Shown here in pieces: positions 40,079 to 54,345 of a stretch of DNA of 64,000 bases; within the stretch, counting starts at the first letter, position 1, and the number at the start of each line of letters is the position of its first letter. This DNA comes from Bacteroidales bacterium (GTDB lineage: Bacteria; Bacteroidota; Bacteroidia; Bacteroidales; UBA932): assembly GCA_015060325.1 (NCBI GenBank), contig SUYQ01000005.1, positions 54,447 through 118,446 on the forward strand, written 5' to 3'. A program made the position numbers and the translations under genes. The notes under the pieces were generated by a model that searched no databases, had not been told where the DNA came from, and saw only the letters and a list, made by a program, of their open reading frames with translations.

Positions 40079-43000
40079 ATGTCAAAAAAGACTAACAATC
40101 AGCGAGTTTCATTCGCATCATCAAAAATTCTCCTTGAGTACCCGGACCTTCTCGAGGTGCAGCTGAAGTCATTCCAGGACTTCTTCCAGCTTGACACCAC
40201 ACCGGAGAACAGAAAGAATGAGGGCCTGTATCAGGTGTTCCAGGAGATATTCCCAATCGAAGACACAAGGAACAACTACAAGCTTGAGTTTATCGACTAT
40301 TTCATCGATCCACCTCAGTATTCGATTGATGAGTGTCTTGAGAGAGGACTGACATACAACGTTCCTCTGAAGGCAAAACTCCGCCTTTCATGCAGCGACA
40401 CAGAGCATGAGGACTTCGATACGACTGTTCAGGATGTGTATCTTGGCAACATCCCGTACATGACTCCAGGAGGAACATTCGTCATCAATGGTTCAGAAAG
40501 AATCATCGTATCGCAGCTCCACAGATCACCAGGTGTGTTCTTTGGCCAGAGCATCCACGCTAACGGTACCAAGCTTTATTCAGCGCGTATCATTCCGTTC
40601 AAGGGATCGTGGATCGAATTTGCAACTGACATCAACAATGTCATGTATGCGTACATCGACCGTAAGAAGAAGTTGCCTGTAACCACCCTTCTCAGAGCTA
40701 TCGGATTCAATAGCGACAAGGATATCATCGATATCTTCGGACTTGCAGATGAGGTAGAGGTGACACCGGAAAACCTTAAGGCTTTCGCAGGCAGAAAACT
40801 TGCGGCTAAGGTACTCACTACATGGATTGAGGACTTCATAGATGAGGATACAGGAGAAATCATTCCTGTGGAAAGAACACGTCCTATTCTGGACCGTGGC
40901 GAGATCCTCAGCGAAGAGACAATTGAAAAGCTCTCTGACACAGACGTAAAGACTATTCTTCTCCAGAAGGATGATGCAAACGTAAACGAGTATGCGATCA
41001 TCTACAACACTCTGCAGAAGGACCCTACAAATACCGAAATGGAAGCTGTCAACTACATTTACAAGCAGCTCCGCACATCAGAACCACCTGATGAAGCTAC
41101 TGCAAGAGATGTGATCGACAAGCTCTTCTTCTCAGAAAAGAGATATGACCTCGGAGACGTGGGACGTTACAGACTCAACAAGAAGCTGAACCTCACTATC
41201 GACGAGAACACAAGAGTGCTCACAAATACAGACATGATCGAGATCATCAAGTATCTCATCCAGCTGATCAACTCAAAGGCCGTTGTGGACGATATCGACC
41301 ACCTCAGCAACCGTCGTATCAGGACTGTAGGTGAGCAGCTCGCAAACCAGTTCAGCGTTGGTCTTTCACGTATGGCCCGCACTATCCGTGAGAGAATGAA
41401 CGTACGCGACAGCGAGCAGTTCGCTCCGACCGATCTGATCAACGCGAAGACCCTGTCTTCTGTGATCAACTCGTTCTTCGGTACCAGCCAGCTGTCACAG
41501 TTCATGGACCAGACCAACCCGCTGTCTGAGATGACTCACAAGCGTCGTCTCTCAGCCCTCGGTCCAGGAGGTCTTTCAAGAGACCGTGCAGGTTTCGAGG
41601 TTCGAGACGTACACTATACACATTACGGTCGTCTCTGTCCTATCGAGACACCGGAAGGACCTAACATCGGTCTTATTTCATCTCTCTGCGTATACGCAAG
41701 GATCAACGACCTCGGATTCATCGAGACTCCATACCGCAAGGTTGAAAACGGTAAGGTAAATCTCAGCTCCGAGGGTTGGACTTACATGAGCGCTGAAGAG
41801 GAAGAGAACCAGATGGTATCCCTCGCAAAGGTCAAGATGGATGAGGACGGTCAGATCCTTGAGGACAGAATCCAGTGCCGTTACGGTGCCGATTTCCCTG
41901 TAGTCACCAAGGAGGAAGTGAACTATATGGACGTTGCTCCAAACCAGATCGCTTCAGTGGCTGCATCCCTCATTCCGTTCCTCGAGCATGATGACGCCCA
42001 CCGTGCACTCATGGGAGCGAACATGATGCGTCAGGCAGTTCCGCTTCTCAACCCTGAATCTCCTATCGTAGGTACAGGTCTCGAGGAGAGAGTATGTCTC
42101 GACTCAAGAACCCAGGTAAGGGCAGAAAGAAAGGGTGAGGTCGTATATGTAGACGCAAAGGAGATCCATGTGAAGTATGAGCGTACTGATGATGAGAAGT
42201 TCGTAAGCTTCTCGCCTGAGATTGCAGTATACCAGCTTCCTATATATAGAAGGACCAACCAGAGTACCACAATCCTTCTCAAGCCTATCGTCCGCAAGGG
42301 AGATATCGTTGAGCCGGGTCAGATCATGACCGAGGGTTATGCTACTCAGAACGGTGAACTTGCTCTCGGACGTAACCTCAAGGTGGCATTCATGCCATGG
42401 AAGGGCTACAACTACGAGGATGCTATCGTCATCTCGGAGAGAATGATCCGCTGGGATATCCTTACTTCAGTTCACGTTGACGAGTATATCACCGAGGTAC
42501 GTGATACCAAGCGTGGTATGGAGGAACTCACTTCTGATATTCCAAACGTCAGCGAGGACGCTACAAAGGACCTCGATGAGAACGGTATCATCCGCATCGG
42601 TGCTCACATCGAGCCGGGCGACATCATGATCGGTAAGATCACCCCTAAGGGTGAGAGCGATCCATCACCGGAGGAGAAGCTCCTCAGAGCCATCTTCGGT
42701 GACAAGGCAGGTGATGTTAAGGATGCTTCCCTCAAGGCAACTCCTTCACTCAGCGGTACTGTGATCAACACAGCCCTCTATTCAAAGGTTGCCAAGGAAA
42801 GCGGCCGTAAGGGCGTCAAGAGTGACCAGAAGACCAAGATCGAGAAGGCTGAGCAGGAGTATCAGGCTAAGGCCGAGGCTCTTAAGGCTCGTTTCATCGA
42901 TAAGCTTGCTGTCCTTGTGCAGGGAAAGAAGAGCGCAGGCATCAGCGACCTCTATGGTGTTGAGATCATTGCAAAGGGAAGAGACATCACTGTCGAGGAC

Positions 43001-43900
43001 CTTAATATGATAGATTACGACAACATCAATTCAGGCAAGTGGACTTCTGACAAGAATGCCAACGTACTTATCCGTGAACTCATCAACAACTACTGCATCG
43101 CACGCAAGGAGGAAGCAGCAAGAAACAAGAGAATCATTGATAAGATCAAGGTCGGTGACGAACTTCCTAACGGCGTAATGCAGCTCGCAAAGGTTTACGT
43201 TGCCAAGAAGAGAAAGATCAGAGTCGGTGACAAGATGGCGGGACGTCACGGTAACAAGGGTATTGTTGCCAAGGTCGTAAGGGACGAGGATATGCCGTTC
43301 CTCGCAGACGGTACTCCGGTAGATATAGTACTTAACCCTCTCGGTGTGCCTTCACGTATGAACCTCGGTCAGATCTACGAGACAGTTCTCGGATGGGCTG
43401 GTGAGGAACTCGGTGTGAAGTTCAGTACTCCTATCTTCGACGGTGCAAGTCTTGCTGACATCTGCGAGTACACTGACAAGGCAGGTCTGCCAAGATATGG
43501 TAAGACATATCTCCGTGACGGAGGTACAGGTGACTGGTTCGACCAGCCTGCTACCGTGGGTGTGATCTATATGATCAAGCTCGGTCACATGGTTGACGAC
43601 AAGATGCACGCACGTTCTATCGGACCATACTCACTCATCACTCAGCAGCCTCTCGGAGGTAAGGCGCAGTTCGGAGGACAGCGTTTCGGAGAGATGGAGG
43701 TATGGGCACTCGAAGCATTCGGTGCATCTAACATTCTCCAGGAGATCCTGACAGTGAAGTCAGATGACGTAACAGGAAGATCCAAAGCATACGAGGCAAT
43801 CGTCAAGGGTGACCTCATGCCTAACCCGGGCATCCCTGAGTCTCTCAACGTATTGCTCCACGAGCTTAGAGGTCTCGGACTTAAGGTGACTTTGGACTAA
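40079..43900 (+). CDS. rpoB: DNA-directed RNA polymerase subunit beta
   Basis: A 1273-residue beta subunit of the core polymerase. Recognisable segments: the N-terminal start [33 protein letters not shown], the rifampicin-region [20 protein letters not shown] followed by [38 protein letters not shown] in the catalytic core, and the C-terminal [20 protein letters not shown]. Length is normal for the phylum. The rifampicin region appears wild-type by inspection. It is followed by rpoC after 26 bases. Confidence 0.99.
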   Translation: MSKKTNNQRVSFASSKILLEYPDLLEVQLKSFQDFFQLDTTPENRKNEGLYQVFQEIFPIEDTRNNYKLEFIDYFIDPPQYSIDECLERGLTYNVPLKAKLRLSCSDTEHEDFDTTVQDVYLGNIPYMTPGGTFVINGSERIIVSQLHRSPGVFFGQSIHANGTKLYSARIIPFKGSWIEFATDINNVMYAYIDRKKKLPVTTLLRAIGFNSDKDIIDIFGLADEVEVTPENLKAFAGRKLAAKVLTTWIEDFIDEDTGEIIPVERTRPILDRGEILSEETIEKLSDTDVKTILLQKDDANVNEYAIIYNTLQKDPTNTEMEAVNYIYKQLRTSEPPDEATARDVIDKLFFSEKRYDLGDVGRYRLNKKLNLTIDENTRVLTNTDMIEIIKYLIQLINSKAVVDDIDHLSNRRIRTVGEQLANQFSVGLSRMARTIRERMNVRDSEQFAPTDLINAKTLSSVINSFFGTSQLSQFMDQTNPLSEMTHKRRLSALGPGGLSRDRAGFEVRDVHYTHYGRLCPIETPEGPNIGLISSLCVYARINDLGFIETPYRKVENGKVNLSSEGWTYMSAEEEENQMVSLAKVKMDEDGQILEDRIQCRYGADFPVVTKEEVNYMDVAPNQIASVAASLIPFLEHDDAHRALMGANMMRQAVPLLNPESPIVGTGLEERVCLDSRTQVRAERKGEVVYVDAKEIHVKYERTDDEKFVSFSPEIAVYQLPIYRRTNQSTTILLKPIVRKGDIVEPGQIMTEGYATQNGELALGRNLKVAFMPWKGYNYEDAIVISERMIRWDILTSVHVDEYITEVRDTKRGMEELTSDIPNVSEDATKDLDENGIIRIGAHIEPGDIMIGKITPKGESDPSPEEKLLRAIFGDKAGDVKDASLKATPSLSGTVINTALYSKVAKESGRKGVKSDQKTKIEKAEQEYQAKAEALKARFIDKLAVLVQGKKSAGISDLYGVEIIAKGRDITVEDLNMIDYDNINSGKWTSDKNANVLIRELINNYCIARKEEAARNKRIIDKIKVGDELPNGVMQLAKVYVAKKRKIRVGDKMAGRHGNKGIVAKVVRDEDMPFLADGTPVDIVLNPLGVPSRMNLGQIYETVLGWAGEELGVKFSTPIFDGASLADICEYTDKAGLPRYGKTYLRDGGTGDWFDQPATVGVIYMIKLGHMVDDKMHARSIGPYSLITQQPLGGKAQFGGQRFGEMEVWALEAFGASNILQEILTVKSDDVTGRSKAYEAIVKGDLMPNPGIPESLNVLLHELRGLGLKVTLD

Positions 43901-43926
43901 TAACTGACAATTGAAATTTTAGAAAT

Positions 43927-48171
<4,245 letters not shown>

Positions 48172-48191
48172 CAGATTCAAAATATAATGAT

Positions 48192-48230
48192 GAAAGGGTG
48201 GCTGAAGAGCCGCCCTTTCGTTTTTATTTT
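48192..48230 (+). terminator. Terminator of the rpoBC operon
   Basis: GAAAGGGTGGCT (48192-48203) pairs with AGCCGCCCTTTC (48208-48219) with one T-G wobble, loop GAAG, followed by GTTTTTATTTT. Confidence 0.92.
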
Positions 48231-48249
48231 GTTTCTGCCTGAATTTTTC

Positions 48250-48280
48250 TTGGAATAATCCGGTATTCTCTTTAAATTTA
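48250..48280 (+). promoter_or_regulatory. Probable promoter of the PfkB kinase gene
   Basis: TTG at 48250-48252, a 20-bp spacer and TAAATTTA at 48273-48280, one base off the TAnnTTTG consensus. It lies 27 bases before the ATG. Confidence 0.45.
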
Positions 48281-48307
48281 GCAGAATAACACTAAACTTA
48301 TCTGATT

Positions 48308-49210
48308 ATGAAGAGATTGAAGATTGTCGGAATCGGTGAAATCGTCTGGGATGAATTCAACGGCGTTTTTGTTCTTGGAGGTGCACCTCTGAATTTTGCG
48401 CATTTTGCACGACAGCTTGGCGCAAAAACGTATATTATTGCCGCCATAGGCAAGGATGAACTCGGCGATAAAGCCCTAAAGAAAATATCTGAGCTGGATG
48501 TGGATCAAAGCGGCATTCAGCGCAATGATCTGCCTACCGGCGTCGTGCATGCAGAGCAGATTCCGGGTTCTGATGATGTTGTGTATGATATCTATGAAAA
48601 TGTGGCATGGGATGCGTTGGAGTTTGATCCAAGGTATGAAGCCGTGCTGCAGGATGCCGATGCAATATGTTGGGGTTCGCTCGCTCAGAGAACTGCGGCT
48701 GCGCACAATCATATCATGAAGATTCTTGACTGCGCTCCTGCTACATGTATGAAGGTCTTCGATATCAATCTGCGCCAGCATTATTATTCCCGTGAGGTCA
48801 TAGAAAAGTCGTTGGAGAAAGCGAATGTCCTGAAACTGAACGAGGGTGAAGTCATGAAAATTGCTGAACTGTTGGAGATGCCGGATCCTGACGCTCCACA
48901 GAATACAATCATGGCACTTATAGACAAGTATGACCTTAAGTATGTAGTCTATACTCTTGGCTCGTCGAGAAGTGAAATCTATTCGGCTGATGGTCTGCTG
49001 TCCATGATTCCGACCCCAAAGGTGGAAAACTTCGTCGATGCTGTGGGAGCCGGTGATTCGTTTACTGCATCTTTCGTTACGTCTGTTCTGCAAGGTAAGG
49101 ATGTCAGACTGAGTCATAAGATAGCAGTGGAAGTGGCTGCATTTGTATGTACTCAGAAGGGTGCCATCAATCCGATTCCGAATTCACTGCTGGATAATCT
49201 GAATCTTTAG
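48308..49210 (+). CDS. PfkB-family carbohydrate kinase, probably fructokinase-like
   Basis: A 300-residue cytoplasmic sugar kinase of the ribokinase/PfkB family. The N-terminal substrate part shows IVGIGEIVWDEF and VLGGAPLNFAHFARQLG, the family's first signature. The C-terminal signature FVDAVGAGDSFTASF contains the catalytic Asp near residue 250 and the anion hole. The GAPLNFA form and overall length resemble fructokinase-like members, but nothing in the neighbourhood fixes the sugar. It is a single-gene unit between the rpoBC terminator and a lipoprotein gene with its own promoter. Confidence 0.88.
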   Translation: MKRLKIVGIGEIVWDEFNGVFVLGGAPLNFAHFARQLGAKTYIIAAIGKDELGDKALKKISELDVDQSGIQRNDLPTGVVHAEQIPGSDDVVYDIYENVAWDALEFDPRYEAVLQDADAICWGSLAQRTAAAHNHIMKILDCAPATCMKVFDINLRQHYYSREVIEKSLEKANVLKLNEGEVMKIAELLEMPDPDAPQNTIMALIDKYDLKYVVYTLGSSRSEIYSADGLLSMIPTPKVENFVDAVGAGDSFTASFVTSVLQGKDVRLSHKIAVEVAAFVCTQKGAINPIPNSLLDNLNL

Positions 49211-49220
49211 GGCAAAATCA

Positions 49221-49252
49221 TTTGTTTTTTTGCTCACTTCTCCATAAATTTG
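49221..49252 (+). promoter_or_regulatory. Promoter of the 49299 lipoprotein gene
   Basis: TTTG (49221-49224), a 20-bp spacer and TAAATTTG (49245-49252): a full consensus Bacteroidales promoter, giving a leader of about 40 bases. Confidence 0.7.
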
Positions 49253-49298
49253 GCAATTCGTATATCTAGTAGTAACTGAAACTTAAGAATCACATAAA

Positions 49299-50615
49299 AT
49301 GAAATTTACATCAATCCTGAAAGCACTGATGGTAGGTATGGTTGCAATCCTTTTTACTTCATGTGAAAAGGAGGCTGACAAGCCTGCCGGTCCGATATCG
49401 GAAGTTACCATCTCTCTTGACGTGGATAATTTGAGCCTTGAGTCTGCAAGCATCAGAGTGAGACATGACGACAGCGCTGATATGCCTTGGGTCTATCTCC
49501 TCACGTCGGATCTTGAGACAGACGCAGAAACTCTTCTTAAGGAAAAGATTGCAACCGATCTGGAACTTACAGGTGAGATTGTCGCTTATACGGGCAGAAA
49601 CAAGAGCATAACATTGAGCGATCTTGCTCCTAAGTCCTATTACAGGTTTATCTGTCAGGCAATTGACGGTATTACCGGAGAACCGTTGGGAGATGCTGCA
49701 GAGATTGAGTTCCGCACAAGACGCGATCCGGCAGTTTTCGAGATCAACGATAACTGGTCGATTGAAAGAAGCGATCGTTCTATCAACCCTTCGGACAAAA
49801 TGGAGTATGACAATTTCCTCTGTTCAAGCGAGGATGACGAGACATATGTAGTTCTTCCTATCAAGGTCTCTGATTTCGAGTACTACTACAAGAATGACAG
49901 GAGGGCATTGTTCGAGGATTTCCATTCTGATTTCGGACTTGCTGTCGGCGCAAGCCAGTGGAAGAATGTGCTTAAGGAAGGTGACATTACCTGGCAGGAG
50001 CAGCGCCTTCGTTCAAGTGATTGGATTGTTTTCATGATCGGAATCGACACCGACGGCGAACTTTCCGGACTGTATCAGGAATACAGATTCACAATCGAGC
50101 AGGAAGTTGCTTCTGATGAATACAACAGATGGCTGGGACAGTGGAAGGTCATTAATGGAGAAGGTGTCGAGTTGTTTGACATTCATATACTTCCAAGCGA
50201 GAACAATCTTTGGTATTATCTTGCTGGTTGGGAAGGCGATAACCTGTATTTCGACACTTACGATCAGACCCTTATGATCGAAACCTTCTTCAACAAATCA
50301 AACGGTAAGATGGAATTTATCTCGCAGTACGTCAACACGATGATGACTGATTATGAGACAATTGATTTCTACTTCTCCGGTACTTTCTATTATGGTGGAA
50401 ATTATGTTGTAGATGCAATGAACTACAAGATGGCCGAGACATCCTTTACGACTTCAGATTATACTGAGGCAAGAGTTGATGGCCTGACATTTACAGGCAG
50501 CGGCTTGACTGTACCGATCCAGGAGATCTGCTATTTCTACTATAGTGGTTCACAGCCTTCATCTATCAGTCTTGATATTCCAAACCTTCCGCTCACTTTC
50601 AGGAAGGTACAGTAA
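49299..50615 (+). CDS. Lipoprotein of unknown function with FN3-like N-terminal domain
   Basis: A 438-residue lipoprotein (lipobox FTSC at about 19-22). Residues 35-145 look like a fibronectin type III-like domain, with LSLESASIRVRHDD, SITLSDLAPKSYYRFICQAI and AEIEFRTRRD; the LAPKSYYRF strand is typical of that fold. The remainder is beta-rich with many Tyr and Trp (WLGQWKVINGEG, LWYYLAGWEGDNLYFDTYDQ), which suggests a ligand-binding sandwich. I recognise no enzyme motif. It is transcribed alone between a consensus promoter and a bidirectional terminator. Surface location is likely but not shown. Confidence 0.8.
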   Translation: MKFTSILKALMVGMVAILFTSCEKEADKPAGPISEVTISLDVDNLSLESASIRVRHDDSADMPWVYLLTSDLETDAETLLKEKIATDLELTGEIVAYTGRNKSITLSDLAPKSYYRFICQAIDGITGEPLGDAAEIEFRTRRDPAVFEINDNWSIERSDRSINPSDKMEYDNFLCSSEDDETYVVLPIKVSDFEYYYKNDRRALFEDFHSDFGLAVGASQWKNVLKEGDITWQEQRLRSSDWIVFMIGIDTDGELSGLYQEYRFTIEQEVASDEYNRWLGQWKVINGEGVELFDIHILPSENNLWYYLAGWEGDNLYFDTYDQTLMIETFFNKSNGKMEFISQYVNTMMTDYETIDFYFSGTFYYGGNYVVDAMNYKMAETSFTTSDYTEARVDGLTFTGSGLTVPIQEICYFYYSGSQPSSISLDIPNLPLTFRKVQ

Positions 50616-50617
50616 TG

Positions 50618-50657
50618 GCAAAAATAAAGGGTTCCAGTCGGAACCCTTTATTTTTGC
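50618..50657. terminator. Bidirectional terminator between the lipoprotein gene and purA
   Basis: A near-perfect long stem: GCAAAAATAAAGGGTTCC with GGAACCCTTTATTTTTGC, loop AGTC. It serves the convergent genes on both strands. Confidence 0.93.
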
Positions 50658-50671
50658 TATGTTCAATCGCT

Positions 50672-51934
50672 TTATCTCATGATGGTCGCTTCACGGTCAG
50701 GACCTACTGAGATGATCTTGATAGGCACCCCGAGGTACTGTTCCATGAACGCGATGTAGTTTCGGAATTCTGTCGGAAGCTCCTCCTCTGTGCGGCAGTG
50801 GGTGAGGTCTGTATGCCATCCCTTGAATTCTGTGTATACAGGTTCTATATTGGCATATGTGTCGAAAGGCCACTGGTCTGAAGGCTGTCCGTCAACGATG
50901 TATGAGGTACATACCTTGATGGTCTCGAATGTGTCGAGGCAGTCTGACTTCATCATGATCAGGTCTGTGACACCGCTGATCATCACTGCATATTTGAGGG
51001 CTACGAGGTCTAGCCATCCGCAGCGGCGAGGACGTCCGGTCACTGCTCCGAACTCGTGTCCGATACGGCGGATCTCCTCTCCGGTCTCATCAAAGAGCTC
51101 GGTAGGGAACGGACCGCTTCCTACGCGTGTGCAGTATGCCTTGAAGATTCCGTATACATGTCCGATAAGGTGTGGGTTCACTCCAAGTCCTACGCATGAT
51201 CCTGCGCATGAAGTGGTAGAAGATGTCACGAAAGGATATGAGCCGTAGTCGATGTCAAGCATAGATCCCTGCGCTCCTTCAGCCAGGATGTCCTGAGTCT
51301 TGAGAAGGTCGTTGATGTAGTATTCGCAGTCGACAAGCTCGAACTTCTTGAGATATTCCACTGCTGCCATGAATTCAGCATCCTCGGCGTGAGGATCGCA
51401 CTCATATCCCATCTGGCTGAGAAGGGTGATGTGGCGGTTCTGAAGCTTTGCATATCTGTCTGCAAAGTCAGGTGCCAGGATGTCTCCTACACGGAGTCCG
51501 TGGCGGCTTATCTTGTCGGTATAAGTAGGGCCTATACCCTTGAGGGTGGATCCGATCTTGCCCTTGCCCATGGCTGCTTCGTTTGCAGCGTCAAGGAGTC
51601 TGTGGGTAGGGAGGATCAGGTGGGCCTTCTTTGCTATGACAATGCGTTCGGTTACAGGAATGCCTGTCTTTGCTGCGATGTTCTCGCATTCGCCTCTGAA
51701 GGTGATAGGGTCAAGCACTACACCGTTTCCAACGATGTTCTTTGCGTCCTTTCTGAAGATTCCAGATGGAACGGATCTGAGCACGAAGCTCTGTCCGTCA
51801 AAGTGCAGCGAGTGTCCTGCGTTCGGACCTCCCTGGAAGCGTGCTACTACAGGATATCTGCTTGCAAGCACGTCTACAATCTTTCCTTTTCCTTCGTCGC
51901 CCCACTGGAGGCCGAGTACAACGTCAAGTTTCAT
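50672..51934 (-). CDS. purA: Adenylosuccinate synthetase
   Basis: A 420-residue cytoplasmic enzyme that makes adenylosuccinate from IMP and aspartate with GTP, the first step toward AMP. The start LDVVLGLQWGDEGKGKIVDV holds the P-loop-like GDEGKGK with the catalytic Asp. FQGGPNAGHSL, the VLDPI segment, KGIGPTYTDKISRHGLRV, the Lys loop LAEGAQGSMLDIDYGSYPFV and TGRPRRCGWLD follow. The length is normal. It is first in line after ssb on the minus strand, 20 bases apart, and ends at a shared terminator. Confidence 0.98.
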   Translation of the reverse strand: MKLDVVLGLQWGDEGKGKIVDVLASRYPVVARFQGGPNAGHSLHFDGQSFVLRSVPSGIFRKDAKNIVGNGVVLDPITFRGECENIAAKTGIPVTERIVIAKKAHLILPTHRLLDAANEAAMGKGKIGSTLKGIGPTYTDKISRHGLRVGDILAPDFADRYAKLQNRHITLLSQMGYECDPHAEDAEFMAAVEYLKKFELVDCEYYINDLLKTQDILAEGAQGSMLDIDYGSYPFVTSSTTSCAGSCVGLGVNPHLIGHVYGIFKAYCTRVGSGPFPTELFDETGEEIRRIGHEFGAVTGRPRRCGWLDLVALKYAVMISGVTDLIMMKSDCLDTFETIKVCTSYIVDGQPSDQWPFDTYANIEPVYTEFKGWHTDLTHCRTEEELPTEFRNYIAFMEQYLGVPIKIISVGPDREATIMR

Positions 51935-51954
51935 TATTCTTTTGTTTATAGTTT

Positions 51955-52515
51955 CTAGAATGGGAGATCATCGTCCGGCTGCTCGTCGATTACCGGGCTG
52001 GTCTGTGGCTGTGCAGGCTGCTGGAGGGGCTGCTGAGGGTAACCAGGCTGCTGATATGGCTGCTGCTGGTATCCTGGCTGCTGCTGGTATCCTGACTGCT
52101 GAGGCTGCTGGTAGGCAGGTTTCTGATATGACTGCTGTCCGGGAGTCTGGTAGCCGCCCTGAGTGGCATTAGGATTGTCGGATCTCTTGCCAAGAAGCTG
52201 GAGAGTGTCCGCAACAATCTCTGTCACATATCTCTTGTTTCCGTTCTGGTCGTCCCATGACCTGCTGCGAAGACGTCCTTCTATATAGAGCTGAGTCCCC
52301 TTCTTCACATATTTCTCCACAACGTCGGCAGTGTTTCTCCACACTACGATGCTGTGCCATTCTGTGTGTTCCTGAAGGTTTCCGTCTCTTCCGCGGAATC
52401 TTTCTGTAGTCGCGAGTCTGAGCGTTGCGACCTTTGCGCTGTTGTTGACATCACCGGTGTAGCGGATTTCAGGATCCTGACCGACGTTTCCGATGAGTAT
52501 TACCTTATTTACCAT
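51955..52515 (-). CDS. ssb: Single-stranded DNA-binding protein
   Basis: A 186-residue SSB. The OB-fold covers residues 1-110 (MVNKVILIGNVGQDPEIRYT, TEWHSIVVWRNTADVVEKYV, GRLRSRSWDDQNG). A Gln/Pro/Tyr-rich linker at 119-172 follows, and the protein ends in the acidic tip DDDLPF that binds replication and repair partners. I chose the start at 52515 because MVNKVILIGN is the family beginning; an upstream in-frame ATG adds eleven residues of no family character. It sits between aroE and purA on the minus strand. Confidence 0.97.
   Translation of the reverse strand: MVNKVILIGNVGQDPEIRYTGDVNNSAKVATLRLATTERFRGRDGNLQEHTEWHSIVVWRNTADVVEKYVKKGTQLYIEGRLRSRSWDDQNGNKRYVTEIVADTLQLLGKRSDNPNATQGGYQTPGQQSYQKPAYQQPQQSGYQQQPGYQQQPYQQPGYPQQPLQQPAQPQTSPVIDEQPDDDLPF
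52000..52161 (-). repeat. Low-complexity tandem coding repeat in the SSB linker
   Basis: Repeated CAGCAGCCAGGATAC-like units (seen on the plus strand as GCTGCTGGTATCCTG) encode the Q/P/G/Y linker. Slippage here would change linker length without breaking the frame where units are multiples of three. Confidence 0.7.
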
Positions 52516-52574
52516 GTGTATTTTGTGTTTTCTTTTGTGACTTCCCAAAAACTTTGCAAGTTAATGATAATTTC

Positions 52575-53411
52575 TCATAAACACGCAGTCATTTTTGCCA
52601 AATCAGGCTTTTCGCCCGTAAAAATTTCATATCCGGTCAGGGCCTGAAGAAGCAGCCATGTACGGCCTTCCGTGTAGGTGACATCCGGATTCAGTTCCTT
52701 CATCCTCTGTATCAGCGATTTGTCAAACGAGGGGTTGCGGTAGTTAGCTTCCAGGATATGCTTTGGCTTTCCCGTACACAGGTCTTCCTCTGTAAGGGAA
52801 TCAAGCTCGGCAATCCTTATTGGAAGATTGTAGATCATGATGTCGGCCTTTCGGAACTCTTCCCTGAACTGGCTCAAGGGCTTGATCTCATCGCTGTATC
52901 GGGTCCTGTTCATCAGCACCGTTTCCATGCCGAGGGACTCGGCAGCCGCTTTAGCGGCTTTCCCGGCTCCGCCGAGTCCGACGACCAGCGTCCTCAGCCG
53001 ACAGGCTGGCTCCCCGTCACTTTGTGACGGACCCGAAGGGCGATTGTCATTCCGAGTAGTCTTCCTGTCATTTCGAGCGAGCGAAGCGAGTCGAGAAATC
53101 TCCCCAATCCAAATGCGAACCCCAAGATAATCAGAATTATACGCCTTTATGCCTTCCGGGGTCTTGACCAGTAGGTTGGTCGCGCCTATGAGCCTGCATT
53201 CTTCCGACAGGATATCCGCCTTCCGGATAGCAAGCTCCTTGAACGGAGCCGTGACGTTGATGCCGTCATACCCTTCGAGGAATCTCTGATATGCTTCCTC
53301 AAAATCCGGTGTCTCGATAAGTTCGTATGGGTATCTTCCGTCATACCCTGCCTTGAACAGGGCAGGGGAGAGCGAATGTCCTATCGGATCTCCTATCAAA
53401 CCGAACTTCAT
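52575..53411 (-). CDS. aroE: Shikimate dehydrogenase
   Basis: A 278-residue cytoplasmic enzyme that reduces dehydroshikimate in aromatic amino acid synthesis. N-terminal landmarks: FGLIGDPIGHSLSPALFKAG, GINVTAPFKELAI with the conserved Lys59, GATNLL and YNSDYLG with Asp94. The NADP domain begins TLVVGLGGAGKAAKAA. Between them, residues about 103-139, lies an insertion (GEISRLASLARNDRKTTRND and following) that is absent from ordinary AroE. Its DNA carries the palindromic repeat at 53067-53101 and a fragment of a second one. Both halves of the enzyme are otherwise complete, so a working enzyme with a longer hinge loop is likely. Confidence 0.94.
   Translation of the reverse strand: MKFGLIGDPIGHSLSPALFKAGYDGRYPYELIETPDFEEAYQRFLEGYDGINVTAPFKELAIRKADILSEECRLIGATNLLVKTPEGIKAYNSDYLGVRIWIGEISRLASLARNDRKTTRNDNRPSGPSQSDGEPACRLRTLVVGLGGAGKAAKAAAESLGMETVLMNRTRYSDEIKPLSQFREEFRKADIMIYNLPIRIAELDSLTEEDLCTGKPKHILEANYRNPSFDKSLIQRMKELNPDVTYTEGRTWLLLQALTGYEIFTGEKPDLAKMTACL
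53045..53101 (-). repeat. Palindromic repeat copy inside aroE (in frame)
   Basis: A full copy lies at 53067-53101 (plus-strand GTCATTTCGAGCGAGCGAAG, ending GTCGAGAAATCT), preceded by a partial GTCATTCCGAG at about 53047. It is read on the minus strand as EISRLASLARNDR, the opposite orientation to the copy in purD. Confidence 0.85.
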
Positions 53412-53428
53412 AAAATATCCTTCTTGTC

Positions 53429-53522
53429 TTCTTTCTACCCTTCGATCCTTCTTTCTACCCTTCGATCCTTCCTTCTGTCATTCTAGTCTTCCTTCTGTCA
53501 TTCTGAGCGAAGCGAAGAATCT
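53429..53522. repeat. Four 20-bp tandem units and a palindromic repeat upstream of aroE
   Basis: Two units TTCTTTCTACCCTTCGATCC (53429-53448, 53449-53468) are followed by two units TTCCTTCTGTCATTCTAGTC and TTCCTTCTGTCATTCTGAGC (53469-53508). The last runs into the element ending GAGCGAAGCGAAGAATCT at 53522. They fill the gap between aroE and the methyltransferase gene. Confidence 0.85.
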
Positions 53523-54320
53523 TTATACATTACGCTGCCTTACAGCTTCAAACATCAATATTGCAGCCGAAACCGATACGTTAAGCGAATCCAGCTTGCC
53601 CAGCATCGGAATCTTGATGTGCGCATCAGCGGCCTTCCTCCATGCGTCGGTCAGTCCCGTCGCCTCTGTACCCATTACGATCGCCGTACCGCCTTTCATG
53701 TCGGTGTCATAGTACCACTCCGAGTCCTGGAGCTGTGCGGTGTAGATCTTTATGCCCTTTGCCTTGAGCCATGCGATGGTCTCTTCTGATGTTGCCGTAG
53801 CAGTCGGAACCGTGAAGATAGCTCCTATGCTGGAGCGGATGAGATTCGGATTGTACATATCAGTAAGCGGATCGCAAACTATTACAGCATCCACTCCCGA
53901 AGCATCTGCGCTCCTGAGTACGGCTCCAAGATTGCCCGGCTTTTCTACCGCCTCCAGCACGACCACCAAAGGGCTCTCCTTCAGTTTCAGTGCATCGAGC
54001 GTCATCTCCTTGCAGTGCAGCTCGGCGATCACTCCCTCTGTCCCACCGCGATATGCCACCTTGTCATACAGGTGCTGCGGAAGGTCAATGAAGTTGCAGT
54101 CACATTTTCCTGCAATTTCCTCCAGCTCCTCCTGCTTCAGGATCCCGGTGCATACAAAAACCGTATGAGGCTCATAGCCGGCCTCGATGCAGTGCAGCAG
54201 TTCGCGTCTGCCCTCCACGACAAACAGCCCCGTCTTCCTCCTCGCCTTCGACTTCTCCTGAAGCTCCAGCAGCGTCCTTATCTTCGGATTCTGCGCCGAT
54301 GTAATGTTCTCGATTCTCAT
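53523..54320 (-). CDS. SpoU/TrmH-family RNA 2'-O-methyltransferase
   Basis: A 265-residue SPOUT-fold methyltransferase that uses S-adenosylmethionine on ribose 2'-hydroxyls of rRNA or tRNA. The N-terminal substrate-binding domain starts NPKIRTLLELQEKSKARRKT and GLFVVEGRRELLH. The three SpoU motifs are present: EKPGNLGAVLRSADA (Asn130), IVMGTEATGL near 215, and IPMLGKLDSLNVSVSAAILM near 238. This pattern matches the RNA methyltransferases acting on 23S rRNA, but the target base cannot be read from the sequence. Its last codons border the repeat array upstream of aroE. Confidence 0.9.
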   Translation of the reverse strand: MRIENITSAQNPKIRTLLELQEKSKARRKTGLFVVEGRRELLHCIEAGYEPHTVFVCTGILKQEELEEIAGKCDCNFIDLPQHLYDKVAYRGGTEGVIAELHCKEMTLDALKLKESPLVVVLEAVEKPGNLGAVLRSADASGVDAVIVCDPLTDMYNPNLIRSSIGAIFTVPTATATSEETIAWLKAKGIKIYTAQLQDSEWYYDTDMKGGTAIVMGTEATGLTDAWRKAADAHIKIPMLGKLDSLNVSVSAAILMFEAVRQRNV

Positions 54321-54345
54321 AAATTTTCAAATCATTCGGACAAAT

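Noticed and set aside
51389..52172. Two plus-strand frames (189 and 210 residues) over purA and ssb
   Set aside because: They are antisense to clear housekeeping genes and one covers the Q/P-rich SSB repeat, which produces artificial Gly/Ala-rich frames.
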